Under the pieces are notes generated by a model. That model did not search any database, was not told the DNA's origin, and was given only the letters and a program-made list of their open reading frames with translations. From NCBI RefSeq assembly GCF_022385335.1, contig NZ_CP092431.1, forward strand, positions 9,548,001-9,612,000: a stretch of 64,000 bases of DNA, given 5' to 3'. The first letter of the stretch is position 1; each line of letters opens with the position of its first letter. Source of the stretch: Streptomyces deccanensis (lineage in GTDB: Bacteria; Actinomycetota; Actinomycetes; Streptomycetales; Streptomycetaceae). Shown piece by piece: positions 8,827 through 17,179 of this stretch. Both the position numbers and the translations under genes were made by a program.

Positions 8827-10379
8827 GGCCGGATCCTTTCTCCGACGGTGGCAGGAGCCTGCATCGGCTCCACTGCGTTGGCAAGGGTCTTCAGGAGCGC
8901 CGGGACGCCGGAGAGGGTGTCCGCGGTGCCGAGGATGTAGAAATCGGGCCGCCACAGAACGGCGGTACGGCCGGTCTCGTCGAACCAGCGCCCGTAGACG
9001 CCGCCGACATCGATGACCCCCTCGGTGGTGAGGCGACGGTCGGTGAGGTGGTGGACGGCGACCCCGAGCCGGGCGGCTTCCGCCAGGGCCGAGGCATCGA
9101 GCGAGGCGCCGTCGCGGCCGTCGACGAGGAGGACGAAGCCCCGGCCGAGTACGGCGTCGAAGAGCCCCTCGGTGCCGTCGTGCTCGACCCGGCCGTGCGG
9201 CATCAGATGCCCTGCCTGCGGGGACGCGTCGTGCAGACCCGGGCCGAGCCCCGGGAACCGCATCTTCTCCGGGCGCCCGTTCGCCTCGCGCTGGGCGATC
9301 AGGCGGGCGTCGCGCTCGGCGGCGGCCACCGGGTCCCGCATCGTCTGCACTCGGCCCAGCTCGATGCCCTTGGCGATGATGGCCCGGACATGCGGCTCAC
9401 GTTCGGTCTGGTACGTGTCGAGCAGCGCGTCGTCGGCCCCACGCAGCACCGCGTCCAGCTTGAACGCGAAGTTCTGCGCGTCCCGGATGCCCGAGCACAT
9501 TCCCTGCCCGAGGAACGGCGGCATCTGGTGCGCCGCGTCCCCGGCCAGCAGGATCCGGCCACTGCGCCACCGCTCCGCGACCAGTGAGCGGAACGTGTAC
9601 GTGGCGACCCGGATCAGCTCTGCCTGCGAGCGGTCGACGTAGGCGGCGACCCTCGCCCACACCCGGTCGGGCTCCCGCTCGACGGAGAAGGAGTCCTCGG
9701 AGTCGAGCATGAAGCTGAACCGGTGGTGCTTCGGGCCCAGCGAGATGATCGAGATGGGCTGCTTCGGGTCGCAGACCTGGCGGGCCTTGGGGATGTCCGC
9801 GCCGCCGCCCTCGGTCAGCCGGAAGTCGCAGACCATCCACGGCTCGGAGAAGCCGTGGTCCTCCTGGCCGATGCCCAGCCAGGTGCGGGTGAAGCTGTTG
9901 CCGCCGTCGCAGGCCACGACGTACCGGGCGGAGACGGCGTCGTCGTCGCCCTCGACCTGGATGTCCACGCCCTGATCGGTGTGACGCAGTCCCGTGACCC
10001 GGGAGTCCATCCGGATCCGGACGTTCTCCAGACCGCGGACCAGACCGTCGAGGGCGTCCTCCAGGTAGGGCTGGTACATCATGTACCACTCCGCCCAGCC
10101 CTGGCCGCCGACGGCGGCGAAGTCGTGCTCGATGAGCAACTCGCCCACGCCGCTGCGCCACTCGTAGTTCCGCTGGACGTGCAGCGTGGGCAGGAGGGTC
10201 TCGGAGAGGCCGAGCCGGTCGAACGTCCGCATCGTCTCGTCGTCGAAGATGGCGGCGCGCGGCAGGTTGTAGAGGGTGGGGTAGCGCTCCAGCACGATCA
10301 CGTCGTGTCCTGCCTGACCGAGCAGTGCCGCAGTGACCATGCCCACGGGTCCGTACCCGATGACGGCGACGTCGTACAT
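8823..10379 (-). CDS. FAD-dependent aromatic hydroxylase (resorcinol hydroxylase)
   Basis: 518 residues. The FAD ADP-binding motif is IGYGPVGMVTAALLG at the N-terminus (G8-x-G10-x-x-G13), and the second FAD motif is LLAGDAAHQMPPFLGQGM with the following DAQNFAFKL. These are typical of the MhpA/PheA class of single-component NAD(P)H-dependent phenol hydroxylases. Between a gamma-resorcylate decarboxylase and a hydroxyquinol dioxygenase its expected job is resorcinol to hydroxyquinol. It starts 17 bases after the decarboxylase stop with GAGGGG upstream. Regiospecificity is inferred from context only. Confidence 0.85.
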   Translation of the reverse strand: MYDVAVIGYGPVGMVTAALLGQAGHDVIVLERYPTLYNLPRAAIFDDETMRTFDRLGLSETLLPTLHVQRNYEWRSGVGELLIEHDFAAVGGQGWAEWYMMYQPYLEDALDGLVRGLENVRIRMDSRVTGLRHTDQGVDIQVEGDDDAVSARYVVACDGGNSFTRTWLGIGQEDHGFSEPWMVCDFRLTEGGGADIPKARQVCDPKQPISIISLGPKHHRFSFMLDSEDSFSVEREPDRVWARVAAYVDRSQAELIRVATYTFRSLVAERWRSGRILLAGDAAHQMPPFLGQGMCSGIRDAQNFAFKLDAVLRGADDALLDTYQTEREPHVRAIIAKGIELGRVQTMRDPVAAAERDARLIAQREANGRPEKMRFPGLGPGLHDASPQAGHLMPHGRVEHDGTEGLFDAVLGRGFVLLVDGRDGASLDASALAEAARLGVAVHHLTDRRLTTEGVIDVGGVYGRWFDETGRTAVLWRPDFYILGTADTLSGVPALLKTLANAVEPMQAPATVGERIRP

Positions 10380-10395
10380 GGGGGTCCCCTCGTGC

Positions 10396-11388
10396 TCAGA
10401 CACCGGCGTACGCGGGTGCCGGGGCCGGGGTGAGGCCGAGCAGCTTCTCGGCGTTGAGGTGGCCGATCTTCTGCCGGTCGGCGTCGCTGATCGGCGCGTT
10501 CCGCAGGAACGTCGTGGCCGTCTCCATGTCCTCGAACGGGTAGTCGGTGCCGAAGAGGATGTGGTCGGCGCCCATCGACAGCAGCGCCGTGAGCAGCGGC
10601 GCGGAGGAACAGACACCGCTGGTGGTGATGTAGAGGTTCTCCCGGAGGTACTCCGAGGGGCGGCCCCGCTTGAGCTCGATGCCGTGGTGGGCGTGGAAGT
10701 CCCAGCGGGAGTCCATGCGCCACATCACGAACGGCAGGCCCTCTCCCATGTGGCCGAGCAGCAGCTTGGCCTTCGGGAAGTCGTCGAAGACACCGCCGAA
10801 GATCAGGCGCAGGGCGTGGGTGGCGGTGTCGATGCCCCAGCTCCACATCGGCCCGACGAGTTCGGGGTGGCCGGACAGCACATGCGCGGTGTCGACGCCG
10901 TTCGCCGGGTGCAGATAGAGCGGTACGTCGAGGTGCTCGGCGCGCTCCCACACGACCCGCAGGGCGGGGTCGTCGAGGTACCTGCCGTGGGTGTGCGCGT
11001 TGACGAGGGCGCCGCGCAGCCCGAGATGGGTGACCGCCCGCTCCAGCTCGTCGGCCGCGGCCCTCGGGTCCTGGAGCGGCAGGGCGGCGAAGCCGGAGAA
11101 GCGGTCGGGGTGCTCGGTGATGACACCGGTCAGGAAGTCGTTGACCGCGATCGCCTGGCGTACGGCGGCGGCCGGGTCCTTCTCCGCCTGGAGCCCGGGG
11201 GAGTTGAGGGACAGCACCTGCATGTCCAGGCCCGCCGCGTCCATGCCGTCGAGGCGTTCTTCGGTGAGGTCGAGGAGCCGGCGGGAGGCCTCGGCCCACG
11301 CATGGGGCTGGGCGATGGAGGCGGTGGACGCGCCATGGCCCACCAGGTCGGGGGTCACGAAGTGCTCTTCGAGGCCGATCAGCTTCAT
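10396..11388 (-). CDS. Gamma-resorcylate (2,6-dihydroxybenzoate) decarboxylase
   Basis: 330 residues of the amidohydrolase superfamily, ACMSD-related. It opens MKLIGLEEHF, the family start, and the metal ligands can be aligned as E7, H9, H160 (PLYLHPANG) and D282 (FGTDYPFE), nearly the spacing known for gamma-resorcylate decarboxylase (E8, H10, H164, D287). The reaction is non-oxidative decarboxylation of 2,6-dihydroxybenzoate to resorcinol. It is the first gene of the operon, with AGGAGA before the ATG and a 347-bp divergent promoter region upstream. Rhodococcus jostii RHA1 uses the same set of steps (tsd genes). A related 5-carboxyvanillate or salicylate decarboxylase role is less likely. 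Confidence 0.88.
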   Translation of the reverse strand: MKLIGLEEHFVTPDLVGHGASTASIAQPHAWAEASRRLLDLTEERLDGMDAAGLDMQVLSLNSPGLQAEKDPAAAVRQAIAVNDFLTGVITEHPDRFSGFAALPLQDPRAAADELERAVTHLGLRGALVNAHTHGRYLDDPALRVVWERAEHLDVPLYLHPANGVDTAHVLSGHPELVGPMWSWGIDTATHALRLIFGGVFDDFPKAKLLLGHMGEGLPFVMWRMDSRWDFHAHHGIELKRGRPSEYLRENLYITTSGVCSSAPLLTALLSMGADHILFGTDYPFEDMETATTFLRNAPISDADRQKIGHLNAEKLLGLTPAPAPAYAGV

Positions 11389-11735
11389 TGCGGAGTTCTC
11401 CTCGGGGGATCGCCGGTGCGGCGAGGGGAGGTGGGTGGAGCGAGGTGGAGGCGGGGAGCGGGGGTGAGGGAGGTGCGGTGCGGGTCGGGTGTGCGTGACC
11501 GGGCACGGGGGAGCGCTGGCGTGTGCGCTGACAGAAGCGGCTCGACGGTGGCTGCGAGCGCGTCGTCGGTGCGACGGGGAGCAGCCGGGGTGGCGTGAGC
11601 GCCACCGGTTCGCAGTTCACCAGAACGTAACGCGTTCCGCAATAGTGAATGTAAGATCGGTTCGAAGACGCTGGTCGGCCTGTCGCGCCGCTACGCTGAT
11701 CGCGTTCGACCGCAGGCAGGGGAGAGGGCTGTGCC
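11389..11735. promoter_or_regulatory. Divergent promoter region, resorcylate operon / IclR
   Basis: A 347-bp non-coding stretch between the decarboxylase and the IclR gene. It contains an imperfect palindrome with arms GAACG and CGTTC around five bases at 11623-11637. An overlapping GTTC-N4-GAAC sits just upstream, within the only AT-richer island (about 11620-11660). This is the natural place for an IclR-type operator. No convincing -35/-10 pair stands out; a TAAGAT hexamer at 11652-11657 is a weak -10 candidate for the rightward gene. Confidence 0.5.
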
Positions 11736-12587
11736 GTGACCAGTACTGAGCCCAACGAGAGCAACGGGACCAACGGGGAACGGCAGGGCATCCAGTCCGT
11801 CGAGACCGCGATGCGCGTCCTGCTGGCCCTGGAGAGCGGGGGCGGGGCGCTGAGCCTGTCGGCGATCGCGCAGGCCAGCGGCATGCAGCCCAGCAAGGTG
11901 CACCGCTATCTCGTCAGCCTCGGCCGCATCGGCCTGACCTCCCAGGATGCCGCGTCCGGCCTCTACGACTTCGGGGCCGCGATGCGCCGCATGGGCGCCG
12001 AGGCCCTGCGCCGCACCAACGAGGTCGCGGTGGCCGGCGGCCACGCCATGAGGCTCCGTGACCGCACCGGCCACTCCGTGAACCTCGCGGTCTGGGGCGA
12101 CCGCGGCCCCATCGTCGTCAGCTGGGCGTACGGCACCCGCCCCCTCCCCCTGACGGTGCGCGTCGGCGCGACGCTGCCCCTGGTCACCTCATCGGTCGGC
12201 CGCGTCTTCCTCGCCCATCTACCCGAGAGCCTCACCGACGAGGTGCTCCGCGACGAACTCCGCGGCAAGGAGGCAGACTGGCCCACCGAGCGCCTGGCGG
12301 CCATCCGCGAACAGGTCCGCGAAAAGGGCTACGCCGAAACCCGCGGCAGCGTCATCCCGGGCATCATCTCGATCGCGGCCCCCGTCTTCGCCGCCGGCGA
12401 CCCGCTGCCCCTGGCCATCTCGGTCGTCCTCCCGGAAAGCCTGGGCACCCCGGACCACGTGGCCGAGGTGACCCGAGAACTACAGACGACGGTGACGGAG
12501 GCATCCCGAGAGCTCGGCCGCGCCCCGCAGGGGCGCGGGGAACTGCGCGACCAGCCACGACGCACCAGCAGTCGCCCGACGGCATAG
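11736..12587 (+). CDS. IclR-family regulator of the resorcylate operon
   Basis: 283 residues. An N-terminal winged helix (about residues 20-80: SVETAMRVLLALE, LSLSAIAQASGMQPSKVHRYLVSL) is followed by the IclR effector domain with VWGDRGPIVVSW, LPLVTSSVGRVFLA and PVFAAGDPLPLAISVVLP. IclR proteins control aromatic catabolism operons and respond to the pathway substrate or intermediate. It is transcribed away from the decarboxylase gene and probably controls it. The GTG at 11736 has GGAGAGGG upstream. The last roughly 25 codons are encoded by a repeat widespread in Streptomyces, which has extended the C-terminus. Confidence 0.88.
   Translation: MTSTEPNESNGTNGERQGIQSVETAMRVLLALESGGGALSLSAIAQASGMQPSKVHRYLVSLGRIGLTSQDAASGLYDFGAAMRRMGAEALRRTNEVAVAGGHAMRLRDRTGHSVNLAVWGDRGPIVVSWAYGTRPLPLTVRVGATLPLVTSSVGRVFLAHLPESLTDEVLRDELRGKEADWPTERLAAIREQVREKGYAETRGSVIPGIISIAAPVFAAGDPLPLAISVVLPESLGTPDHVAEVTRELQTTVTEASRELGRAPQGRGELRDQPRRTSSRPTA
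12518..12570 (+). repeat. Streptomyces intergenic-type repeat captured in a CDS
   Basis: A GC hairpin (9-bp arms meeting at GCA, 12518-12538) is followed by GGAACTGCGCGACCAGCCAC. I recognise this motif as one found in many intergenic regions of Streptomyces genomes. Here it lies in the 3' end of the IclR gene and encodes its tail. Only one copy is in the window. Recognition is from memory, not from a search. Confidence 0.6.
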
Positions 12588-12626
12588 CGAGGCACATCCG
12601 AAGACGCCCCCCGGTTCCTGGCGGAG

Positions 12627-13430
12627 CTATTGGCGGCTGCCGACCACCTCGTCGTAGTACGCCTCCGCCGCCGGCCCCAGCACATCATGGGCCTCCATGA
12701 ACATCTCGTACGCCTCACGCCCCACCCACCCCGCCGGCAGCAACTCGGTCGGCAGGTCAGGATCGCGGAACGGGAACTGGCGGTAGTCGTACGTCAGCCG
12801 CATCCGCTCGACCAGGGCCTCCTCGGGGCTGAGATGCCCGGCCCGGTACGAGGCCATCCGCCCCCGGTACGTGCGCAGCAAGTCCCGGTAGTCCTCGTTG
12901 AGCCCCTCGAGGTCCCAGCCCCGCGCCGCCATCTCCCGGTCGACGGGCAGCCCGCCGGACTGGCAGCGCAGCGTGTCCAGCCGTACGGCGGGCTCGTCCG
13001 CGAACTTCTCCCGGACCTGCTGGAGCCGGTCGTGCGGGGACACGTACGTGGACGGTGCCAGCGGGCCGAACCCCAGCCACGCCAGCTCCTTGCGGATGCG
13101 ATCGCGGACACCGCGCTCGGTCTCCGGGACCGAGTAGATGACCATGTACCAGTGCCGGTCCCAGTCGGCGGGAGCCCGGTCGAAGATGCGGGTACGGCCC
13201 TCGTCGAGGAGCTGGAGACTGCGCTTGTTCAGTGCGTAGACGGTCTCCCGGCCCTCGCGTCGGACATCGAACCAGCCCTCCTTGCGCAGCCTGGCGAGCA
13301 CCACGCGCACGGTGCTCTCACCGACGCCGAAGCAGCCCATCAGCGTGCTCAGAGTGCGCATCCGCGCGGCGCCGCCGCGGTAGCGGACGTAGTCGCCGAA
13401 CAGGTCGAAGACAATCGATCGAGGCTTCAC
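12627..13430 (-). CDS. PaaX-family regulator of the salicylate operon
   Basis: 267 residues. PaaX N-terminal winged helix (residues 1-75: SIVFDLFGDYVRYRGG, GVGESTVRVVLARLRKEGWFD) followed by the PaaX central and C-terminal domains (HWYMVIYSVPETERGVRDRIRKEL, LLPAGWVGREAYEMF). PaaX binds phenylacetyl-CoA, so relatives tend to sense CoA thioesters. The salicylyl-CoA made by the divergent operon is a reasonable effector, by inference. The GTG at 13430 has no Shine-Dalgarno site, but a CATAGT hexamer ends seven bases before it. That spacing suggests a leaderless transcript. Its 3' end is convergent with the IclR gene, 39 bp apart. Confidence 0.85.
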   Translation of the reverse strand: MKPRSIVFDLFGDYVRYRGGAARMRTLSTLMGCFGVGESTVRVVLARLRKEGWFDVRREGRETVYALNKRSLQLLDEGRTRIFDRAPADWDRHWYMVIYSVPETERGVRDRIRKELAWLGFGPLAPSTYVSPHDRLQQVREKFADEPAVRLDTLRCQSGGLPVDREMAARGWDLEGLNEDYRDLLRTYRGRMASYRAGHLSPEEALVERMRLTYDYRQFPFRDPDLPTELLPAGWVGREAYEMFMEAHDVLGPAAEAYYDEVVGSRQ

Positions 13431-13592
13431 GGAAACGACTATGTCACACGGACGGCCGTTGCCCGAGTGAGTCATTCCCCTGGAATCACTTGCCATAATT
13501 GCGCAACAAATTATTGACGCCCGTGTATCCATTGACACAGGATGCCTGCGGGCCTGAGTCTGGGCCTGTACTCGAACGTGAAGGCGGAGGCC
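13431..13592. promoter_or_regulatory. PaaX / salicylate operon divergent promoter
   Basis: Rightward promoter candidate: TTGACG (13514-13519), 18 bases, CAGGAT (13538-13543). An AT-rich inverted repeat with arms ATAATT and AATTAT eight bases apart (13495-13514) abuts and touches the -35, an arrangement suited to repression. It stands out against the GC-rich background. On the other strand CATAGT at 13438-13443 is a -10 candidate for the PaaX gene. Confidence 0.6.
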
Positions 13593-15131
13593 ATGGTTAC
13601 TCGGATCGCTTGCGTGGGAGGCGGCCCCGGTGGGCTGTTCTTCGCGGCGCTCATCAAGCAGGCCGATCCGTCGGTCGAGGTGACGGTCTTCGAGCGGAAC
13701 CGCCCGGAGGACACCTTCGGCTTCGGCGTGGTGTTCTCCGACGCGACCCTGGCGGCCATCCACGAGGCCGACCCCGTCCTGCGCACCGCGCTCGCGGACC
13801 ACGGCCGGCACTGGGACGACATCGAGGTGCGGCTCAAGGGACAGCGCGTCCGGTGCGGCGGCAACGGCATGGCCGCCATCACCCGCAAGACCCTGCTCCA
13901 GCTGCTCCACCGTCGCGCGGAGGAGGTCGGCGTCGACCTCCGCTTCAGCCACGAGATCCCCGCCGACCCGGGGCAACTCGCCGACTACGACCTGATCGTG
14001 GCCGCCGACGGCGCCAACTCCCGCTTCCGCGACCGGCTCGCCGACGTCCTCGTGCCCGAGGTGGAGGTCGCGACGGCCAAGTTCATCTGGTTCGGCACGG
14101 ACTACCTCTTCGACGGTCTGACCTTCGTCCACGAGCACGGCCCGCACGGCACGTTCGCCGTGCACGGCTACCCGATCAGCGACGAGGTCAGCACGTTCAT
14201 CGTGGAGACCGACGAGGAGTCCTGGCGGCGCGCGGGCCTCGACGAGTTCGACACCGCGCAGCCCCCGGGCCCGAGCGACGAGAAGACCCGGCACTACCTG
14301 GAGAAGCTCTTCGCCGAGCAGATCGACGGCCACCAGCTGCTGGTCAACAACTCCCGCTGGGGCAACTTCCGCACCCGCCGCACCCACCGCTGGCACAGCG
14401 GCAACGTCGTCCTCCTCGGCGACGCCGCCCACACCGCGCACTTCTCCGTCGGCTCCGGCACCAAGATGGCCATGGAGGACGCCGTCGCCCTCGCCGACAC
14501 CCTCCTCGCCCACCGCGACGACCTGCCGGCCGCCCTGGAGGCGTACGAGGCCGCCCGCCGCCCCTCGGTCGAGAAGATCCAGGGCGCCGCCCGACCCAGC
14601 CTGTCCTGGTGGGAGAACTTCGGGCGCTACCACGACGCGTTCCGGCCCACCCAGTTCGCCTTCCACTTCATCTCACGAAGCATCGGCAAGGAGCGGATCG
14701 CCCGCCGCGACCCCGAGTTCGTCGACACGGTCGTACGGGACTGGCGCGTCGCCCACGCAGGTGCCGCGCCTCTCGACACCCCGTTCATGGACTTCGACGG
14801 CCGACGACTGACCCCGGCCCAGCTCACGGAACTGCGCGCCGAGGGCTCCCGCTGCCTGTGGCTCACCGCGCCCGACACAGAGGCCGAACTCCCGTCCCGG
14901 TACGAGCGGTTGGCTGCCGCGTTGAGCGATGACGTACCCCCCGACCTGGTGGCCGTCCAGGCCGGCACCCCGCTCACCCGCTCCCTGCTCGCCGAGCAGG
15001 CCCGGCTGGTGTACGGCGTGCCCGCGCTGATCGTGGAGGACGCGATGGACGACGACCGGGCGGAGACGCTGCTGCTGTCGGGGCGGGCCGATCTGGTCGC
15101 CTCAACTTCGGAAGGGCGGGGCGAGGCATGA
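13593..15131 (+). CDS. sdgC: Salicylyl-CoA 5-hydroxylase
   Basis: 512 residues. FAD-binding CVGGGPGGLFFAALIK at the N-terminus (G9-x-G11-x-x-G14) and VVLLGDAAHTAHFSVGSGTKMAMEDA near residue 270. The phrases FGFGVVFSD and GHQLLVNNSRWGNFRTRRTHRW mark the group that hydroxylates aryl-CoA thioesters (SdgC and the N-terminal half of anthraniloyl-CoA monooxygenase). The expected reaction is salicylyl-CoA to gentisyl-CoA with NAD(P)H and O2. It is the first gene of the operon. I chose the ATG at 13593, just behind GGCGGAGG; the frame is open further upstream. Its stop overlaps the next start as ATGA. Confidence 0.88.
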   Translation: MVTRIACVGGGPGGLFFAALIKQADPSVEVTVFERNRPEDTFGFGVVFSDATLAAIHEADPVLRTALADHGRHWDDIEVRLKGQRVRCGGNGMAAITRKTLLQLLHRRAEEVGVDLRFSHEIPADPGQLADYDLIVAADGANSRFRDRLADVLVPEVEVATAKFIWFGTDYLFDGLTFVHEHGPHGTFAVHGYPISDEVSTFIVETDEESWRRAGLDEFDTAQPPGPSDEKTRHYLEKLFAEQIDGHQLLVNNSRWGNFRTRRTHRWHSGNVVLLGDAAHTAHFSVGSGTKMAMEDAVALADTLLAHRDDLPAALEAYEAARRPSVEKIQGAARPSLSWWENFGRYHDAFRPTQFAFHFISRSIGKERIARRDPEFVDTVVRDWRVAHAGAAPLDTPFMDFDGRRLTPAQLTELRAEGSRCLWLTAPDTEAELPSRYERLAAALSDDVPPDLVAVQAGTPLTRSLLAEQARLVYGVPALIVEDAMDDDRAETLLLSGRADLVASTSEGRGEA

Positions 15132-17179
15132 CCACGGACCTGACTCCGCTCCTGGCGCCCGAGGGCGTCGTCGTGATCGGCGCCTCGCGGCAGGCCGGGA
15201 AGCTCGGCGCCGCCATGGCCCGCTCCCTCGCCTCCTTCCCCGGCGCCCGCGCCCTGGTCAACGCCCGCCGCCCCGACCCCGCCGAAGGCGTGCACGCCTC
15301 CGTCGCCGAGGCCGCCGCGCACACCGACGGGCGGCTCGACCTCGCCGTCCTGTGCGTGCCCGCGTCCGGCTGCGCGCAAGCCCTGGCCGAGGCGGCCGCC
15401 GCCGGCTGCCGTGCCGCGCTGGTCTGCGCCGGCGGTTTCGGCGAGGCGGGCCCGGAGGGCGAGGAGTACGCCGACGAACTGCGGCGCGTGGCCCGGGAGA
15501 CCGGGGTCCGGCTGCTCGGTCCCAACACCTCCGGCTTCTTCGCGCCCCACCTGGGCCTCACCGCCAGCTTCGTACCGGCCGCCGGACAGCTCCCGGCCGG
15601 GGACATCGCCGTCGTCGCGGCCAGCGGCGGCGTCAACCACGCGCTCTCCTTCGACCTGGTCACCGCCGGGAACGGCATCAGCCTCGGTGTCGGCATCGGG
15701 GCGGGCCTCGATGTCACCGCCGCGGACGTCCTCGAGCACCTCGTGCGGGACGACCGTACGACGGCTGTGGCTCTGCATCTGGAGACGGTTCCGGACGGAC
15801 CACGTCTGGTCGCGGCCGTGCGCGGGCTGGCTGTCGTGAAGCCCGTCGTGGCGCTGGTCGTCGGCCGCAGTGACATCGGTGACTTCGCCCGGTCGCACAC
15901 CGGCGCGCTCGCCACGTCCTGGCGTACGACACGGGCCGCGTTGCGGCAGGCCGGGGCGGTGGTCGTGGACGACGAGCGGGAACTGGTGGACGCGCTCACC
16001 GCGCTGTCCCGCATCCGGCTGCGCCCGCTGTCGGACCCGGGGCTCGGCATCGTGACCGCCCAGGCCGGCCCGGGGCTGCTCCTGGCGGACCGGGCGGGCA
16101 CCGACGGCATCCGCGTATCGGAGCTGACCACGAGCACGCAGCGCGCGCTGAGCGACCTGCTGCCCCCGCTCACCTACCAGCGCAACCCGGTCGACACCGG
16201 CCGCCCCGCCGAGACGTTCGCCCGCGTCCTCGACACCACGGCCGCCGACCCGGCGGTGGACCTCCTCGCCGTCTACGCCCTGACCGAGCCCGACAGCGTC
16301 GACCTCGCCTCCGCCGCCCAGGACGCCGGCCTCGGCGCCGACTCCCCGGCCGTGGTGGTCGTCGGCGGCCTCCCCGAGGACGTGGCCGAACAACGGGCCC
16401 GCCTGCACAAGTCGGGCGTCCCGGCTCTCCCCGGACCGGCGGCCGCCGCCAACGCGGTACGGGCACTGGTTACGGACGCGCGACAGCGGGCCTCGTCGGA
16501 CACGGACGCGCTGCCCTCGGAGGCGATCGCTGCCGTACCCGTCGGCCCTCTCGACGAGGACGCCGCCAAGACCTTCCTCGCCGGACTCGGCATCCGCACC
16601 CCCGACCGCGTCGCCTGCGACAACCGCGACCAGGCTCACCACGCCCTTCGCCGACTGGGCGGCCCCGTCGCCGTCAAGGTGCTCGACGCCGCGATCCTGC
16701 ACAAGACGGAGATCGGCGGGGTCCACCTGGGCGTACGTACCGCCGAGGAGCTCGACGCGGCGCTGGACGCCATCGGCCCCGGCCGCCGCTACCTCGTCGA
16801 GGCCATGGCCCCGGCCGGTGTCGACCTCGTGCTCGGCGTGCGTCGGGACCCGGTGTTCGGGCCGGTCGTGTTGGCGGGGCTGGGCGGTACGGCCGCCGAG
16901 GCGCTCGCCGACGTGGCGATCCGGCTCGCCCCGCTGTCCGCGACCGAGGCCGCCACCATGCCCGACGAACTGGCCGCCCGCGCCCTGCTCGACGGCTGGC
17001 GGGGCGGGCCGGTGCTGGACCGCGCCGAGTCCGGACGGGTCGTCGCCGCGCTCGCCGCAGCCCTGGCCGCGAGCCCGGAGACCGCCGAGATCGAGATCAA
17101 CCCGCTGCGGCTCACCGCCGACGGGCTGATCGCCCTGGACGCCGTGATCGTGCCCACCGAGGAGAATGACCATGCCTAG
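15128..17179 (+). CDS. sdgB: ADP-forming acyl-CoA synthetase (salicylyl-CoA synthetase)
   Basis: 683 residues in the domain order of acetyl-CoA synthetase (ADP-forming)/Pat-like ligases. A CoA-binding Rossmann domain comes first (VVIGASRQAGKLG, residues 15-130). Succinyl-CoA-ligase-like domains follow (VAASGGVNHALSFD, TGALATSWRTTRAALRQAG). A C-terminal ATP-grasp region carries VAVKVLDAAILHKTEIGGV, EAMAPAGVDLVLGVRRDP and EIEINPL. In the WA46-type salicylate route this protein works with the AMP ligase to give salicylyl-CoA. It is coupled by four-base overlap to the hydroxylase and by a short overlap to the ligase. The division of labour with the AMP ligase is inferred from that precedent. Confidence 0.82.
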   Translation: MTTDLTPLLAPEGVVVIGASRQAGKLGAAMARSLASFPGARALVNARRPDPAEGVHASVAEAAAHTDGRLDLAVLCVPASGCAQALAEAAAAGCRAALVCAGGFGEAGPEGEEYADELRRVARETGVRLLGPNTSGFFAPHLGLTASFVPAAGQLPAGDIAVVAASGGVNHALSFDLVTAGNGISLGVGIGAGLDVTAADVLEHLVRDDRTTAVALHLETVPDGPRLVAAVRGLAVVKPVVALVVGRSDIGDFARSHTGALATSWRTTRAALRQAGAVVVDDERELVDALTALSRIRLRPLSDPGLGIVTAQAGPGLLLADRAGTDGIRVSELTTSTQRALSDLLPPLTYQRNPVDTGRPAETFARVLDTTAADPAVDLLAVYALTEPDSVDLASAAQDAGLGADSPAVVVVGGLPEDVAEQRARLHKSGVPALPGPAAAANAVRALVTDARQRASSDTDALPSEAIAAVPVGPLDEDAAKTFLAGLGIRTPDRVACDNRDQAHHALRRLGGPVAVKVLDAAILHKTEIGGVHLGVRTAEELDAALDAIGPGRRYLVEAMAPAGVDLVLGVRRDPVFGPVVLAGLGGTAAEALADVAIRLAPLSATEAATMPDELAARALLDGWRGGPVLDRAESGRVVAALAAALAASPETAEIEINPLRLTADGLIALDAVIVPTEENDHA

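Noticed and set aside
14627..17173. 848-codon open frame antisense to the salicylate genes
   Set aside because: No ribosome site and Gly/Arg-rich composition; the plus-strand genes have full domain signatures and overlapping starts and stops.
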